30,985 nt of DNA from an uncultured Corynebacterium sp. (GCF_937999985.1 NZ_CALLDG010000164.1:1-30985), one strand, 5' to 3'. Shown: positions 1 to 7,916, counted from the stretch's first letter. Notes: generated from the sequence alone by a model not told the origin. Translations and numbers: made by a program.

Positions 1-2
1 CC

Positions 3-386
3 GTGAACTGGACCGGCCAGGATTCCGAGGAGACCTCCCAGCTGCCGCTGGTCGTGGACACCACCGCGATGGACGAGGCCAAGCGCGCAGAGCACAGGGC
101 CGCTCAGCAAAAGACCACTCAGCCGAAGCCCGCGCAGAAGCGCCGTGCACAGATGCCGAGCGCGGAGGCTGTTCGCCCCAATCGCACCCGCACCACCGGC
201 GCCGCCCAGGAACCTGGCGCCCAGGACACTGACGCGAAGCAGGCTGGGCAGTCGAAGCAGGCTGGGCAGGCTGAGGCGCAAGCTGAGTCGACGGGAACCA
301 CCCACGGCCGCCGTCGCGCAGACGAGGTGGAAAACGGCCTCACTGTCGCAGAGCTGATGCAGCGCTTCAAGAATCGAGAGAAGTAA
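3..386 (+). CDS. C-terminal part of an Ala/Arg/Gln-rich conserved protein (partial)
   Basis: The reading frame is open to the left edge, so the true start probably lies outside the window; the first in-window GTG is at base 3. The 127 visible residues are low in complexity (Ala, Gln, Arg, Pro, Thr), with two short QAGQ-type repeats around residues 80-92. They end in a compact, more conserved-looking tail (NGLTVAELMQRFKNREK). The place, just upstream of a DUF2520 gene and panC, is that of M. tuberculosis Rv3604c, a membrane protein rich in Ala, Arg and Pro. The membrane part would be upstream and is not seen. The stop is 9 bases before the next start, so co-transcription is likely. The assignment rests on position and composition only. 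Function is unknown. Confidence 0.6.
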   Translation: MNWTGQDSEETSQLPLVVDTTAMDEAKRAEHRAAQQKTTQPKPAQKRRAQMPSAEAVRPNRTRTTGAAQEPGAQDTDAKQAGQSKQAGQAEAQAESTGTTHGRRRADEVENGLTVAELMQRFKNREK

Positions 387-395
387 AAACCACCT

Positions 396-1286
396 GTGAA
401 AGGCCCGACAACCAACTCGGACATTCAACAGCCACGCCTCTCCGTCGGCATCATCTCCGCCGGGAAAGTAGGCGTGGCTTTGGCGGAGGCCTTTGCGCGC
501 GCCGGCCACCACGTGCATGGCATCTATGCGCATTCGGCGCGTTCGGAAAAGTTGGCGTCCCAAAGAATCCCGAACATCCCCCGCATCAACCTAGACAGCA
601 CCGCCCACGCCGCGCTCGTGGTACTGGCGGTGCCGGATCCGAAGCTGCCCGAAGTGGTGGAGGAAGTCGCACAGCACACGCGCGACGGGCAGATCGTGGC
701 GCACGTCTCCGGGGCGTTTGGCTGCGAGGTCCTGCAGCCAATCACCGATACTGGCGCGCTGCCGTTGGCTCTGCACCCGGCGATGACTTTCACCGGCACC
801 CCGGCAGATAGCGAGCGGCTGGACAGCTGCGCATGGGGTGTGACCAGCGATTCCGAGGTCGGCGATGTGGTCGCGCAAACCCTCGTGGCCAGCCTGGGTG
901 GGGTTCCCGTTGCCATCCCCGAACACCGCCGGGCGGCCTACCACGCGGCGATGGCGCACGCGGCCAACCACCTGGTGACCCTGCTGACGGATGCCCAGGA
1001 GATCCTGGACCGGGTGATGGAAGCGCCGGGGGAGAGCCCCGATAGCGCCCTGCTGTTGCGCCGCATCGCCCACGCCGCGGTGGATAACGCGCTGGAAAAA
1101 CGTATGGACGGGCTGACTGGTCCGGTAGCCCGCGACGACGCGGAGGCTGTGATGCGCCACCGCCAGGCGCTGGAAACGCTTGGCGACGGGGAAGGAGCAG
1201 CCGAGGCCGCCTACACCGCGATGGCCCGCCGCACCGCGCTTAAAGCGGGGGCTATTGAGGTCGAAAGGCTGCTGGATCTAGAGTAA
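396..1286 (+). CDS. Rossmann-like / DUF2520 dehydrogenase-family protein (Rv3603c-like)
   Basis: A 296-residue protein with a GTG start. An N-terminal Rossmann fold is shown by a beta-strand and glycine motif (VGIISAGKVG, residues 17-26) followed by a helix and a second strand (HVHGIYAHS), the pattern of NAD(P)-binding dehydrogenases. The C-terminal half is helical (AAYHAAMAHAANHLVTLL and after), as in the DUF2520 domain and the helical domain of ketopantoate and hydroxyacid reductases. It lies 5 bases before panC, and the same pairing occurs in mycobacteria (Rv3603c-Rv3602c). This context suggests a role in pantothenate synthesis, possibly reduction of ketopantoate to pantoate, as reported for PanG-type enzymes. 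I recall PanG as related to this family but cannot confirm it here. The family call is firm and the reaction is inference. Confidence 0.85.
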   Translation: MKGPTTNSDIQQPRLSVGIISAGKVGVALAEAFARAGHHVHGIYAHSARSEKLASQRIPNIPRINLDSTAHAALVVLAVPDPKLPEVVEEVAQHTRDGQIVAHVSGAFGCEVLQPITDTGALPLALHPAMTFTGTPADSERLDSCAWGVTSDSEVGDVVAQTLVASLGGVPVAIPEHRRAAYHAAMAHAANHLVTLLTDAQEILDRVMEAPGESPDSALLLRRIAHAAVDNALEKRMDGLTGPVARDDAEAVMRHRQALETLGDGEGAAEAAYTAMARRTALKAGAIEVERLLDLE

Positions 1287-1291
1287 GAGCC

Positions 1292-2212
1292 ATGACGTTC
1301 ACACCTGGCCAAGCAGAGGTTTTCACCGAGATCGAGAAGATCGGGCAGCTCACCCGCGCCATGCGCAAGGCGGGCCGCCCCGTGGCACTGGTGCCCACGA
1401 TGGGCGCGCTGCACGAGGGGCACCTCTCGCTGGTGCAGGCCGCCCAGCAGGTTCCGGGTGCGCTGGTTGTGGTCAGTATTTTCGTGAACCCCCTGCAGTT
1501 CGCCGAGGGGGAGGACCTGGATGCCTACCCGCGTACCCTCGACGAGGACGTGGCGAAGCTGAAGGCCGCGGGCGTGGACGCTGTATTCGCCCCCAACCCC
1601 CGCGAGATGTACCCCAACGGCCCGCGCACGACTATCCACCCGGGCGAGGCCGGACGCATCTTGGAGGGCGCCCACCGCCCGACCCACTTCGCGGGTGTGC
1701 TGACGGTCGTGAACAAACTCTTCACCATCACGCACTGCGATCACGCCTTCTTCGGGGAGAAGGACTATCAGCAGCTGCTGCTGATCCAGCAAATGGTCAC
1801 GGACCTGAACATGGAGGTGCAGGTCCACGGCGTGCCGATCGTGCGCGAGGCCGATGGACTGGCGAAGTCCTCCCGCAACGTCTATCTTTCCGACGAAGAG
1901 CGCGAGCTCGCCCTCACCCTGTCCGCCGCCCTGACCGCCGGCGCTTTTGTGGCCGAGCAGGGCCCTGCGGTGGTGCTGCAGACCGCCGGATCTATTCTTG
2001 ACGCCGCCTCGGGCGTGGACGTCGACTATCTTGAGCTGCGCGGTACGGACCTTTCCGACACCCCGGAGGACGGCGAGGCTCGCCTGCTAGTGGCGGCGCG
2101 CGTTGGAACCACACGCCTGATCGACAACGTGGGCGTCCCTCTGGGCACCGGCTTCAAGGGCCTGGACGACGGCGCCGAAGGCAGCGCACCTGCCGACAAC
2201 GCTGGCGAGTAG
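1292..2212 (+). CDS. panC: Pantothenate synthetase (pantoate--beta-alanine ligase)
   Basis: PanC joins pantoate and beta-alanine with ATP in the cytosol, the last step of vitamin B5 synthesis. The protein has 306 residues, near the actinobacterial norm. Family motifs are all present: VPTMGALHEGHLSL with the HxGH-type nucleotide-binding histidines H41 and H44, then VSIFVNPLQF, the GEKDYQQL segment and the SSRNVYLS motif. The last 20 or so residues (after GFKGLDDG) are a loose Gly/Ala/Glu tail. The ATG follows the DUF2520 stop by 5 bases with no strong ribosome site, so translational coupling is likely. panD, its usual partner, lies about 5.7 kb downstream beyond the galactose genes. The stop codon lies inside a 20-bp tandem duplication that runs to the next start. 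Confidence 0.97.
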   Translation: MTFTPGQAEVFTEIEKIGQLTRAMRKAGRPVALVPTMGALHEGHLSLVQAAQQVPGALVVVSIFVNPLQFAEGEDLDAYPRTLDEDVAKLKAAGVDAVFAPNPREMYPNGPRTTIHPGEAGRILEGAHRPTHFAGVLTVVNKLFTITHCDHAFFGEKDYQQLLLIQQMVTDLNMEVQVHGVPIVREADGLAKSSRNVYLSDEERELALTLSAALTAGAFVAEQGPAVVLQTAGSILDAASGVDVDYLELRGTDLSDTPEDGEARLLVAARVGTTRLIDNVGVPLGTGFKGLDDGAEGSAPADNAGE

Positions 2213-2246
2213 AGCTGAGCAGAACTGAGTAGAGCTGAGCAGAACC
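2207..2246 (+). repeat. 20-bp tandem duplication across the panC/galM junction
   Basis: Two adjacent 20-base units (2207-2226 and 2227-2246) differ only in their last base. Each unit is itself two related 10-mers (gagtagagct, gagcagaact). The first unit contains the panC stop codon, and the second ends directly before the galM ATG. The duplication therefore makes up the entire gap between the two genes. Confidence 0.9.
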
Positions 2247-3227
2247 ATGAGCGACGAACTCGAAACTTTGAAGCGCCACTCGCACCCCTTCGTGAACATT
2301 TCCGCTGGGGAGTACCGCGCCAGCATCTCCACCTTCGGCGGCGGGCTGCGCAGCCTGGATTACGCGGGCAAGCCCCTGGTGGTTTCCTACCCAGAGGGCG
2401 CCTACCCGCCGCTTTCCTCCGGAATTGTACTGGCCCCGTGGCCGAACCGAACCGCAGACGGAGTCTTCGCTCACGACGGCGTGCTGCACCGTTTGGACAT
2501 CACGGAGCCGGCCCGCGCTACGGCGATCCACGGATTCGTGGGGCAGATGGCCTGGCACGTCGCCGACCAAGGCGAGGACTTCGTGGCGCTGGAGCTGTCC
2601 ACCGGCCTGCGCCAGGGGTGGCCGTGGCCGCTGCGCATGCGGGTGACGTGGTCGCTCGACGCGGGTGAGGGGTTGCGCGCCACCTTCGACGTCCGCAACG
2701 AGGCCGATGCCTCCTGCCCCTTCGGCCTGGGATGGCACCCATACCTGAGCGCACTGGGCGCTCCACTGGACGACTGCGTTCTACACCTGCCTGTCAGCAC
2801 GAACCTGCCTCTGGATTCGGTGCGTAACCTGCCCGCCGGGCCGGAGTTTCCGGCTCGCCGGGTGCTGCCGGATCTGGATACCGGCCAGCGCATGGCCGGG
2901 GTGTGGCTGGACCACTGCTTCGGCGAGATCGGTGTGCAGGAGGAGGCGCTGGCCGAAGCACGACTTCTCAACCCGGACGGCGAGGGCGTGCGCCTCTGGG
3001 TGGGAGAGGGCTTCGACTGGTTCCAGGTGTTCACCGCCGACCCGGCCCGCCGCGAGGGCTACCCCGGCGTGGGCCGGGCCCTGGCCGTCGAGCCGATGAC
3101 GTGCCCGCCGGACGCTCTACGCTCCGGTAGGGACCTCATTCGCCTGCAACCAGGCGAGAATCACAGCTTCGAATGTGGGATCTCTTTCGCGCCGCGTGAG
3201 GGCGTCACAACCCAAAGAACGAAGTAG
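2247..3227 (+). CDS. galM: Aldose 1-epimerase family protein (galactose mutarotase)
   Basis: This enzyme interconverts the alpha and beta anomers of galactose so that galactokinase can use the sugar. The 326-residue protein shows the family's catalytic layout: H95 in HGFVGQMAWH, H164 in GLGWHPYL (general acid position), and E282 in VEPMTCPPDA (general base position). It has no signal peptide, so it acts in the cytosol. It is the first gene of a galactose cluster (symporter, small membrane protein, galT, galK), which supports galactose over glucose-6-phosphate as substrate. The start lies directly after a short tandem duplication, and no strong ribosome site is visible. A galM transcript may therefore depend on read-through from panC. 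A glucose-6-phosphate 1-epimerase is the alternative. Confidence 0.9.
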   Translation: MSDELETLKRHSHPFVNISAGEYRASISTFGGGLRSLDYAGKPLVVSYPEGAYPPLSSGIVLAPWPNRTADGVFAHDGVLHRLDITEPARATAIHGFVGQMAWHVADQGEDFVALELSTGLRQGWPWPLRMRVTWSLDAGEGLRATFDVRNEADASCPFGLGWHPYLSALGAPLDDCVLHLPVSTNLPLDSVRNLPAGPEFPARRVLPDLDTGQRMAGVWLDHCFGEIGVQEEALAEARLLNPDGEGVRLWVGEGFDWFQVFTADPARREGYPGVGRALAVEPMTCPPDALRSGRDLIRLQPGENHSFECGISFAPREGVTTQRTK

Positions 3228-3271
3228 TTCCAGAAATAGAAAAGAATTTCCTTTAACTTACCCCTCGGCGT

Positions 3272-3277
3272 TAAAAT
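3272..3277 (+). promoter_or_regulatory. Candidate -10 box for the symporter transcript
   Basis: TAAAAT lies in an AT-rich patch (about 3240-3300) within an otherwise GC-rich 151-base gap between galM and the symporter gene. The region about 17 bases upstream (around TTTCCT at 3247) is a poor -35. The site is plausible but not proven, and TATATA at 3289-3294 is an alternative. Confidence 0.35.
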
Positions 3278-3348
3278 TAGTGACGCATATATATCCAATA
3301 GTTCTCGTCGCTGGTAGTTGCAAGACAAGACCGTTGGCGCCTGGGACG

Positions 3349-3363
3349 GGAACGTGACGTTCC
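3349..3363. promoter_or_regulatory. Perfect 7+1+7 palindrome before the symporter gene (operator candidate)
   Basis: GGAACGT and ACGTTCC flank a single central base. The palindrome sits immediately 5' of the ribosome site (GGAGGT at 3365-3370) of the symporter gene. Its size and place fit a repressor operator, or a short hairpin that affects ribosome access. No regulator gene is in the window. Confidence 0.5.
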
Positions 3364-3378
3364 TGGAGGTTCGCAGCT

Positions 3379-5034
3379 ATGACGGCTGAAGGACTACGCC
3401 TGGACGCGAGCTGGGTAGACTACGCGCTGGTCGCCCTCTACTTCGCGTTCGTCCTGGGCATCGGTTGGGCCGCAAAGTCCAAAGTTTCCAGCTCAATTGA
3501 CTTCTTCCTCTCCGGCCGCTCGCTACCCGCATGGGTGACGGGCCTGGCCTTCATTTCCGCCAACCTGGGCGCCGTAGAAATCGTGGGCCACTCGGCCAAC
3601 GGCGTACAGTATGGCTTCGAGACCATGCACTATTTCTGGATCGGCGCGATCCCGGCGATGGTGTTCCTCGGCATCGTGATGATGCCCTTCTACTACGGCT
3701 CCAAGGTGCGTTCCGTGCCGGAGTTCATGCTCCGCCGCTTTGGCAAGGGCGCACACCTGGTCAACGGCCTTTCCTTCGCCGTAGCCCAGCTGCTGATCGC
3801 CGGCGTGAACCTGCTGCTGTTGGCCAAGGTGGTTAACTCCTTGCTCGGCTGGCCGCTGTGGGTCACGCTGGTGGTGGCCGCGGCAATCGTGCTGTCGTAC
3901 ATCACCCTCGGTGGCCTGTCCGCCGCCATCTACAACGAGGTTCTGCAGTTCTTCGTGATCATCGCGGCCCTGCTGCCGCTGACGATGATCGGCCTGCACC
4001 AGGTCGGCGGTTGGTCCGGCCTGCAGGAGAAGGTCGCGGACCCGTCGCACTTCCACACCTGGCCGGGTACTGAAATCTCGGGCTTCGAAAACCCGATCGT
4101 CTCCGCTATCGGCCTGGTCTTTGGCCTGGGCTTCGTGCTGTCCTTCGGCTACTGGACCACTAACTTCGTAGAGGTGCAGCGCTCCATGGCAGCCGATTCG
4201 CTGTCGTCTGCACGCAAGACCCCGATCATCGGTGCCTTCCCGAAGATGTTCATTCCGTTCCTGGTGGTCATCCCGGGCATGGTCGCCGGCGCGACCGTCA
4301 CTCCGATCATGGATGGTTCCGCCGAGCCGAACGACGCGATCCTGTACCTGATGCGCGACCTGCTGCCGAACGGCCTGCTGGGCGTGGCTATCGCGGGTCT
4401 GCTGGCCGCGTTCATGGCCGGCATGGCGGCTAACATTTCCGCCTTCAACACCGTGTTCTCCTACGACATTTGGGAGTCCTACATCGTCAAGGATCGCGAC
4501 GACGAGTACTACCTGAAGGTCGGACGTATCGCGACCGTCGGCGCCACCGTTATTGCCGTGTTCACTGCGCTGCTGGCATCCAACTTCGGCAATATCATGG
4601 ACTACCTGCAGACGCTGTTCGGCTTCTTCAACGCGCCGCTGTTCGCCACCTTCATTCTGGGTATGTTCTGGAAGCGCATGACGCCCACCGCAGGTTGGGT
4701 GGGCCTGGTTTCCGGTACGGGTGTGGCAATCGTCTACTGGGCTGTGGCCACCTTCGGCAGCACCGACGCAACATTCTTCAACCTGCCGGGTCAGGGTACG
4801 GCCTTCGTCGCCGCCTCCCTGGCGTTCGTCACGGACATCATCGTCTCCGTCTTGGTCTCCCTGGTCACCAAGCCGAAGCCGGACGAGGAGCTGGTGGGCT
4901 TCGTCAAGTCCGTCACCCCGAAGGAAAACCTCACGGACGCCGCCGAAGCCGCCCTGCCGTGGTACCGCCGCACCGTTCCGCTGGGCATCCTCTGCCTGGC
5001 AATGGTGCTCGTCCTCAACATCGTGTTCGCCTAA
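3379..5034 (+). CDS. Sodium/solute symporter (SSS/SGLT family), probable galactose importer
   Basis: A 551-residue, strongly hydrophobic polytopic protein with roughly 13-14 predicted membrane helices. The N-terminal part carries the SSS pattern: a first helix (LVALYFAFVLGIGWAAKS), then FFLSGRSLPAWVTGLAFISA and NLGAVEIVGHSANGVQYG, the region that shapes the sodium and sugar sites in SGLT proteins. A conserved VRSVPEFMLRRFG segment follows. It would couple sodium entry to sugar uptake across the cytoplasmic membrane. Galactose as substrate is inferred from its neighbours galM, galT and galK. The ATG has a good ribosome site (GGAGGT, 8 bases upstream). A promoter and palindrome in the 151-base upstream gap suggest that it starts its own transcript. 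Another sugar or an organic acid cannot be excluded. Confidence 0.88.
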   Translation: MTAEGLRLDASWVDYALVALYFAFVLGIGWAAKSKVSSSIDFFLSGRSLPAWVTGLAFISANLGAVEIVGHSANGVQYGFETMHYFWIGAIPAMVFLGIVMMPFYYGSKVRSVPEFMLRRFGKGAHLVNGLSFAVAQLLIAGVNLLLLAKVVNSLLGWPLWVTLVVAAAIVLSYITLGGLSAAIYNEVLQFFVIIAALLPLTMIGLHQVGGWSGLQEKVADPSHFHTWPGTEISGFENPIVSAIGLVFGLGFVLSFGYWTTNFVEVQRSMAADSLSSARKTPIIGAFPKMFIPFLVVIPGMVAGATVTPIMDGSAEPNDAILYLMRDLLPNGLLGVAIAGLLAAFMAGMAANISAFNTVFSYDIWESYIVKDRDDEYYLKVGRIATVGATVIAVFTALLASNFGNIMDYLQTLFGFFNAPLFATFILGMFWKRMTPTAGWVGLVSGTGVAIVYWAVATFGSTDATFFNLPGQGTAFVAASLAFVTDIIVSVLVSLVTKPKPDEELVGFVKSVTPKENLTDAAEAALPWYRRTVPLGILCLAMVLVLNIVFA

Positions 5035-5071
5035 GAGCGCTTAAACTTTCAGAAAGGAGTGAACGGACACA

Positions 5072-5383
5072 ATGGCTAACAACACGGCTAAGAACACGGC
5101 TAAGAAAACCAAGCGTTCCCACATGGCCGGCGCTTTCGACATCCGCAACGTCATCGGTTCCCTCATGGGCCTGTACGGACTTGTGCTTTTGATCAGCTAC
5201 TTCCTGCTGGATCCGGGCATGGACGTGACCACCGGCGAGCCGAAGAACGAAACGTATAACCTGGTCTGCGGGCTTGCCATGGTCGTCGTGGCGGCGGTCT
5301 TCTTCCTGTGGACCAAGCTGGATCCGATCAAGATCGACGAAGATGTCGACTCTGCCGACTCACCGGCTTCGCAAGCTAAGTAA
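5072..5383 (+). CDS. Small two-helix membrane protein, likely accessory subunit of the symporter
   Basis: A 103-residue protein with a basic, Asn/Thr/Lys-rich N-terminus, two hydrophobic helices (about VIGSLMGLYGLVLLISYFLL and NLVCGLAMVVVAAVFFLW), a short polar loop between them and an acidic tail (IKIDEDVDSADS). It lies 37 bases after the symporter stop and has a very strong ribosome site (AAAGGAG, about 5055-5061). A 12-base direct repeat (aacacggctaag, twice) encodes NTAKNTAK at the N-terminus. Other SSS transporters travel with small membrane partners (YjcH/DUF485 with ActP, YhdT with PanF, DUF4212 proteins). I recognise no named family here, and the partner role is inferred from topology and position. 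Confidence 0.8.
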   Translation: MANNTAKNTAKKTKRSHMAGAFDIRNVIGSLMGLYGLVLLISYFLLDPGMDVTTGEPKNETYNLVCGLAMVVVAAVFFLWTKLDPIKIDEDVDSADSPASQAK

Positions 5384-5388
5384 CGCAC

Positions 5389-5418
5389 ATGCCCGCCCCA
5401 CCTGGAGGCGGGCATTTT
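5389..5418 (+). terminator. Rho-independent terminator after the small membrane protein
   Basis: A perfect 9-bp stem (ATGCCCGCC at 5389-5397 with GGCGGGCAT at 5407-5415), a 9-base loop and a T run (5415-5418) begin 5 bases after the stop codon. This would end or attenuate the symporter transcript before galT. Confidence 0.85.
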
Positions 5419-5457
5419 CAACCTAAGCACCATCCCCACCCAAGGACCTTTTAGGAA

Positions 5458-6609
5458 GTGATCCACGCTGTGCAGCACGAATTTAAAGTAACCCGAACCA
5501 CGCTGGCGGACGGCCGCGAGCTGCTGTACTTCGACGACGAGCCGGCTTACGTCGCGGGGGAGAAGCAGCGCGAGCTGCACGATTCCCGCGACCTGCCGCA
5601 GGCCACCACGGAATCCGAGATGCGCCAGGACCCCTTGACGGGCCAGTGGTACGTCTACGCCGCGCACCGCATGAACCGCACGTTCATGCCCCCGGCCAAC
5701 GAGAACCCGCTGGCGCCCACCAAGCCCGGCGAGCTGCCCACCGAGGTGCCCGCCGACGACTACGACGTGGTGGTCTTTGAGAACCGCTTCCCGTCCCTGT
5801 CGGTCCACATGGAGGTGCCGGAGGACTTCGCTACGAACGTCGACGGCCAGGAGCTGTTCCCCCGCAAGCCCGCCATCGGCCGCTGCGAGGTTGTCTGCTT
5901 CACCCCGGACGTGAACTCCTCGTTTAGGGATTTGCCCTACGAGCGTGCCCGCACGGTCGTCGAGGCCTGGGCGCACCGCACCACCGAGCTCTCCGCCATC
6001 GAGGGCATCCGCTACGTTTTCCCCTTCGAAAACCGCGGGAAGGAGATCGGCGTGACCCTGCAGCACCCGCACGGCCAGATCTACTCCTATCCTTTCGTCC
6101 CGCCGCGCGCCGCCGAGGTAGCTGCACGCGCTCGGGCGTTTAGGGAGCAAACTGGAAAGGATCTTTTTGACGCCACCTTGTCCGCCGAAAAGGCATCCGG
6201 CACCCGCGTACTTTTGGCCGGCGAGCACTTCACGGCTTATGTACCGGCGGCAGCGAAGTGGCCGGTGGAGGTCATCCTCATGGCTAACCGGGCGGTTCCA
6301 GACTTCGCGGCGCTGAGCGACGAGGAGAAGGACGAGCTGACCCGCTTCTACCTGGATCTGCTGGGCCGCATGGATCGCTTCTTTGAGGGCGTGGAGCGCA
6401 CCCCCTACATCGCCGCCTGGAACCAGGCGCCGGTGGGGGAGGACCGGGAGAACGGTCGCCTGTACTTGCAGCTGTATTCGATGATGCGCTCCCCAGGCCG
6501 CATGAAGTTCCTGGCCGGTAGCGAGTCGGGCCAGGAGGCCTGGATCTCCGACACCACCCCGGAGAGGATCGCCGAGCGCTTCCGGGAGGTCGCCGACAAT
6601 GCCAAGTAA
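5458..6609 (+). CDS. galT: Galactose-1-phosphate uridylyltransferase
   Basis: GalT exchanges UMP between UDP-glucose and galactose 1-phosphate in the Leloir pathway. The protein has about 383 residues, longer than the 348 of E. coli GalT. The active-site motif HPHGQIY is intact (H203-P-H205, the latter being the nucleophile), as are FENRFPSLS and the C-terminal AAWNQAPVG region. The structural metal site looks lost: the usual CPLCP-type motif reads NPLAP (N83, A86), and the SPDH-type histidine is V152 in FTPDVNSS. Start: GTG at 5458 has AAGGA 11 bases upstream, and GTG at 5470 has AGGAAG 11 bases upstream, so the choice is open. The gene overlaps galK by 11 bases. A terminator precedes it, so it either has its own promoter or receives read-through. 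Confidence 0.95.
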   Translation: MIHAVQHEFKVTRTTLADGRELLYFDDEPAYVAGEKQRELHDSRDLPQATTESEMRQDPLTGQWYVYAAHRMNRTFMPPANENPLAPTKPGELPTEVPADDYDVVVFENRFPSLSVHMEVPEDFATNVDGQELFPRKPAIGRCEVVCFTPDVNSSFRDLPYERARTVVEAWAHRTTELSAIEGIRYVFPFENRGKEIGVTLQHPHGQIYSYPFVPPRAAEVAARARAFREQTGKDLFDATLSAEKASGTRVLLAGEHFTAYVPAAAKWPVEVILMANRAVPDFAALSDEEKDELTRFYLDLLGRMDRFFEGVERTPYIAAWNQAPVGEDRENGRLYLQLYSMMRSPGRMKFLAGSESGQEAWISDTTPERIAERFREVADNAK

Positions 6610-7858
6610 CGAAGCCAATGCCCCACAAAACGCTGCTACCCCGCACTGGCTGCAGACCCGCTCCGAGGAGCAGGGCACTGCCGACGTGCAATCCCTTTTC
6701 CAGCAGGTTTACGGCTATGAACCGGCGGGCGTGTGGTCCGCGCCGGGGCGCGTGAACTTGATCGGCGAGCACGTCGACTACGCCGATGGCATCAGCCTGC
6801 CCTTCGCGCTTTCCCAGCGCACCTACGTGGCTGCCGCCAAGAATGATGACGGCGTGTACCGCGTGGCCTCCCGCTTCGGCGAGCCCGCGGAGGTTGTTCA
6901 CTTTGAGATCCCCGTCGCCGAGGTCGGCCCCGGTAACCCCGCCAACTGGGCGGGTTACGCAGTGGGTGCTATTTGGGCGGCCACCGAGGCCGGCCTGATG
7001 CCCGCCGGTGGCCTGGACCTCGCCATCGAGTCCGACGTTCCCGTCGGTGCGGGGCTGTCCAGTTCCGCTGCGCTGGAGTGCTCGGCGGCTCTGGCGGCCT
7101 TCGAACTATACGGCGGCGAGTCCCTTGATGATGCGGCTCGCAACGGGCTCATGGGGGCGTCCATAAGAGCAGAGAACGAGGTAGTCGGCGCCTCGACGGG
7201 CGGGCTTGACCAGCGTATTTCGCTGTTCGGTCAGGTCGGCCACGCACTGGCCATTGACTTTGCCGAAGACAGCGCCACCCAGGTGCCTTTTGACATCGCG
7301 GCGCGCGGGCTGGCGATCCTCATCATGAATACGAACGCTCCGCACCAGTTGAACGACGGGCAATACGCCGCGCGGCGCGCCGTGATCGACGGAGTGACCG
7401 CCGACCTGGGCGTTAGTAGCCTGCGTTTCGCCGAGGAGGCCGAGGATGCCTCCGTGGGCTGGGCCAAGGCCAACGACATGGATCCGGTGGTGGTGGCCGC
7501 CCGCGTGCGCCACGTGGTCAGCGAGATCGACCGCACCGCTGAGGCGATCCGCCAGGTCAGCGCCGGTGACATGGAGGCCTTCGGGCGGTCGATGCAGGGC
7601 AGCCATGCCTCCCTGCGCGACGACTACGAGGTCACTGTTCCGGAGCTGGATACTGCTGTGGACGTTGCGATGGCCGAGGGAGCGCTGGGCGCCCGCATGA
7701 CCGGCGGCGGCTTCGGTGGCTCCGCGATTGCGCTGCTGCGCGAGGATCAGGTGGAGGCGACGGCCGAGGCGGTGGCCAGGGCTTTCGCGGAGAAGGGCTT
7801 CAACGAGCCCGAGTTCGTGGTCGCCCTGCCGAGCGATGGTGCGCACCGGAACGCATAA
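6599..7858 (+). CDS. galK: Galactokinase
   Basis: GalK phosphorylates alpha-galactose with ATP to galactose 1-phosphate, the entry step of the Leloir pathway. The 419-residue GHMP kinase shows all three motifs: the galactokinase signature GRVNLIGEHVDY (residues 50-61), the ATP-binding GAGLSSSAAL (150-159) and the C-terminal GGFGGSAIAL. The ATG lies inside the end of galT (11-base overlap) with a ribosome site GGGAGGT, so the two are translationally coupled. It is the last galactose gene; galE is not nearby. Downstream comes panD with its own promoter-like sequence. Confidence 0.97.
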   Translation: MPSNEANAPQNAATPHWLQTRSEEQGTADVQSLFQQVYGYEPAGVWSAPGRVNLIGEHVDYADGISLPFALSQRTYVAAAKNDDGVYRVASRFGEPAEVVHFEIPVAEVGPGNPANWAGYAVGAIWAATEAGLMPAGGLDLAIESDVPVGAGLSSSAALECSAALAAFELYGGESLDDAARNGLMGASIRAENEVVGASTGGLDQRISLFGQVGHALAIDFAEDSATQVPFDIAARGLAILIMNTNAPHQLNDGQYAARRAVIDGVTADLGVSSLRFAEEAEDASVGWAKANDMDPVVVAARVRHVVSEIDRTAEAIRQVSAGDMEAFGRSMQGSHASLRDDYEVTVPELDTAVDVAMAEGALGARMTGGGFGGSAIALLREDQVEATAEAVARAFAEKGFNEPEFVVALPSDGAHRNA

Positions 7859-7916
7859 GTGTTGCTAGGTCGCTGCACAAAGTAACAGCTAAATGGCTTA
7901 TTTGGTTAGCCCCGAG

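Noticed and set aside
5197..6678. Long minus-strand open frame (493 codons) antisense to galT
   Set aside because: Its composition follows the codon pattern of galT on the other strand, with no ribosome site or recognisable motif; GC-rich coding DNA often leaves such open frames.
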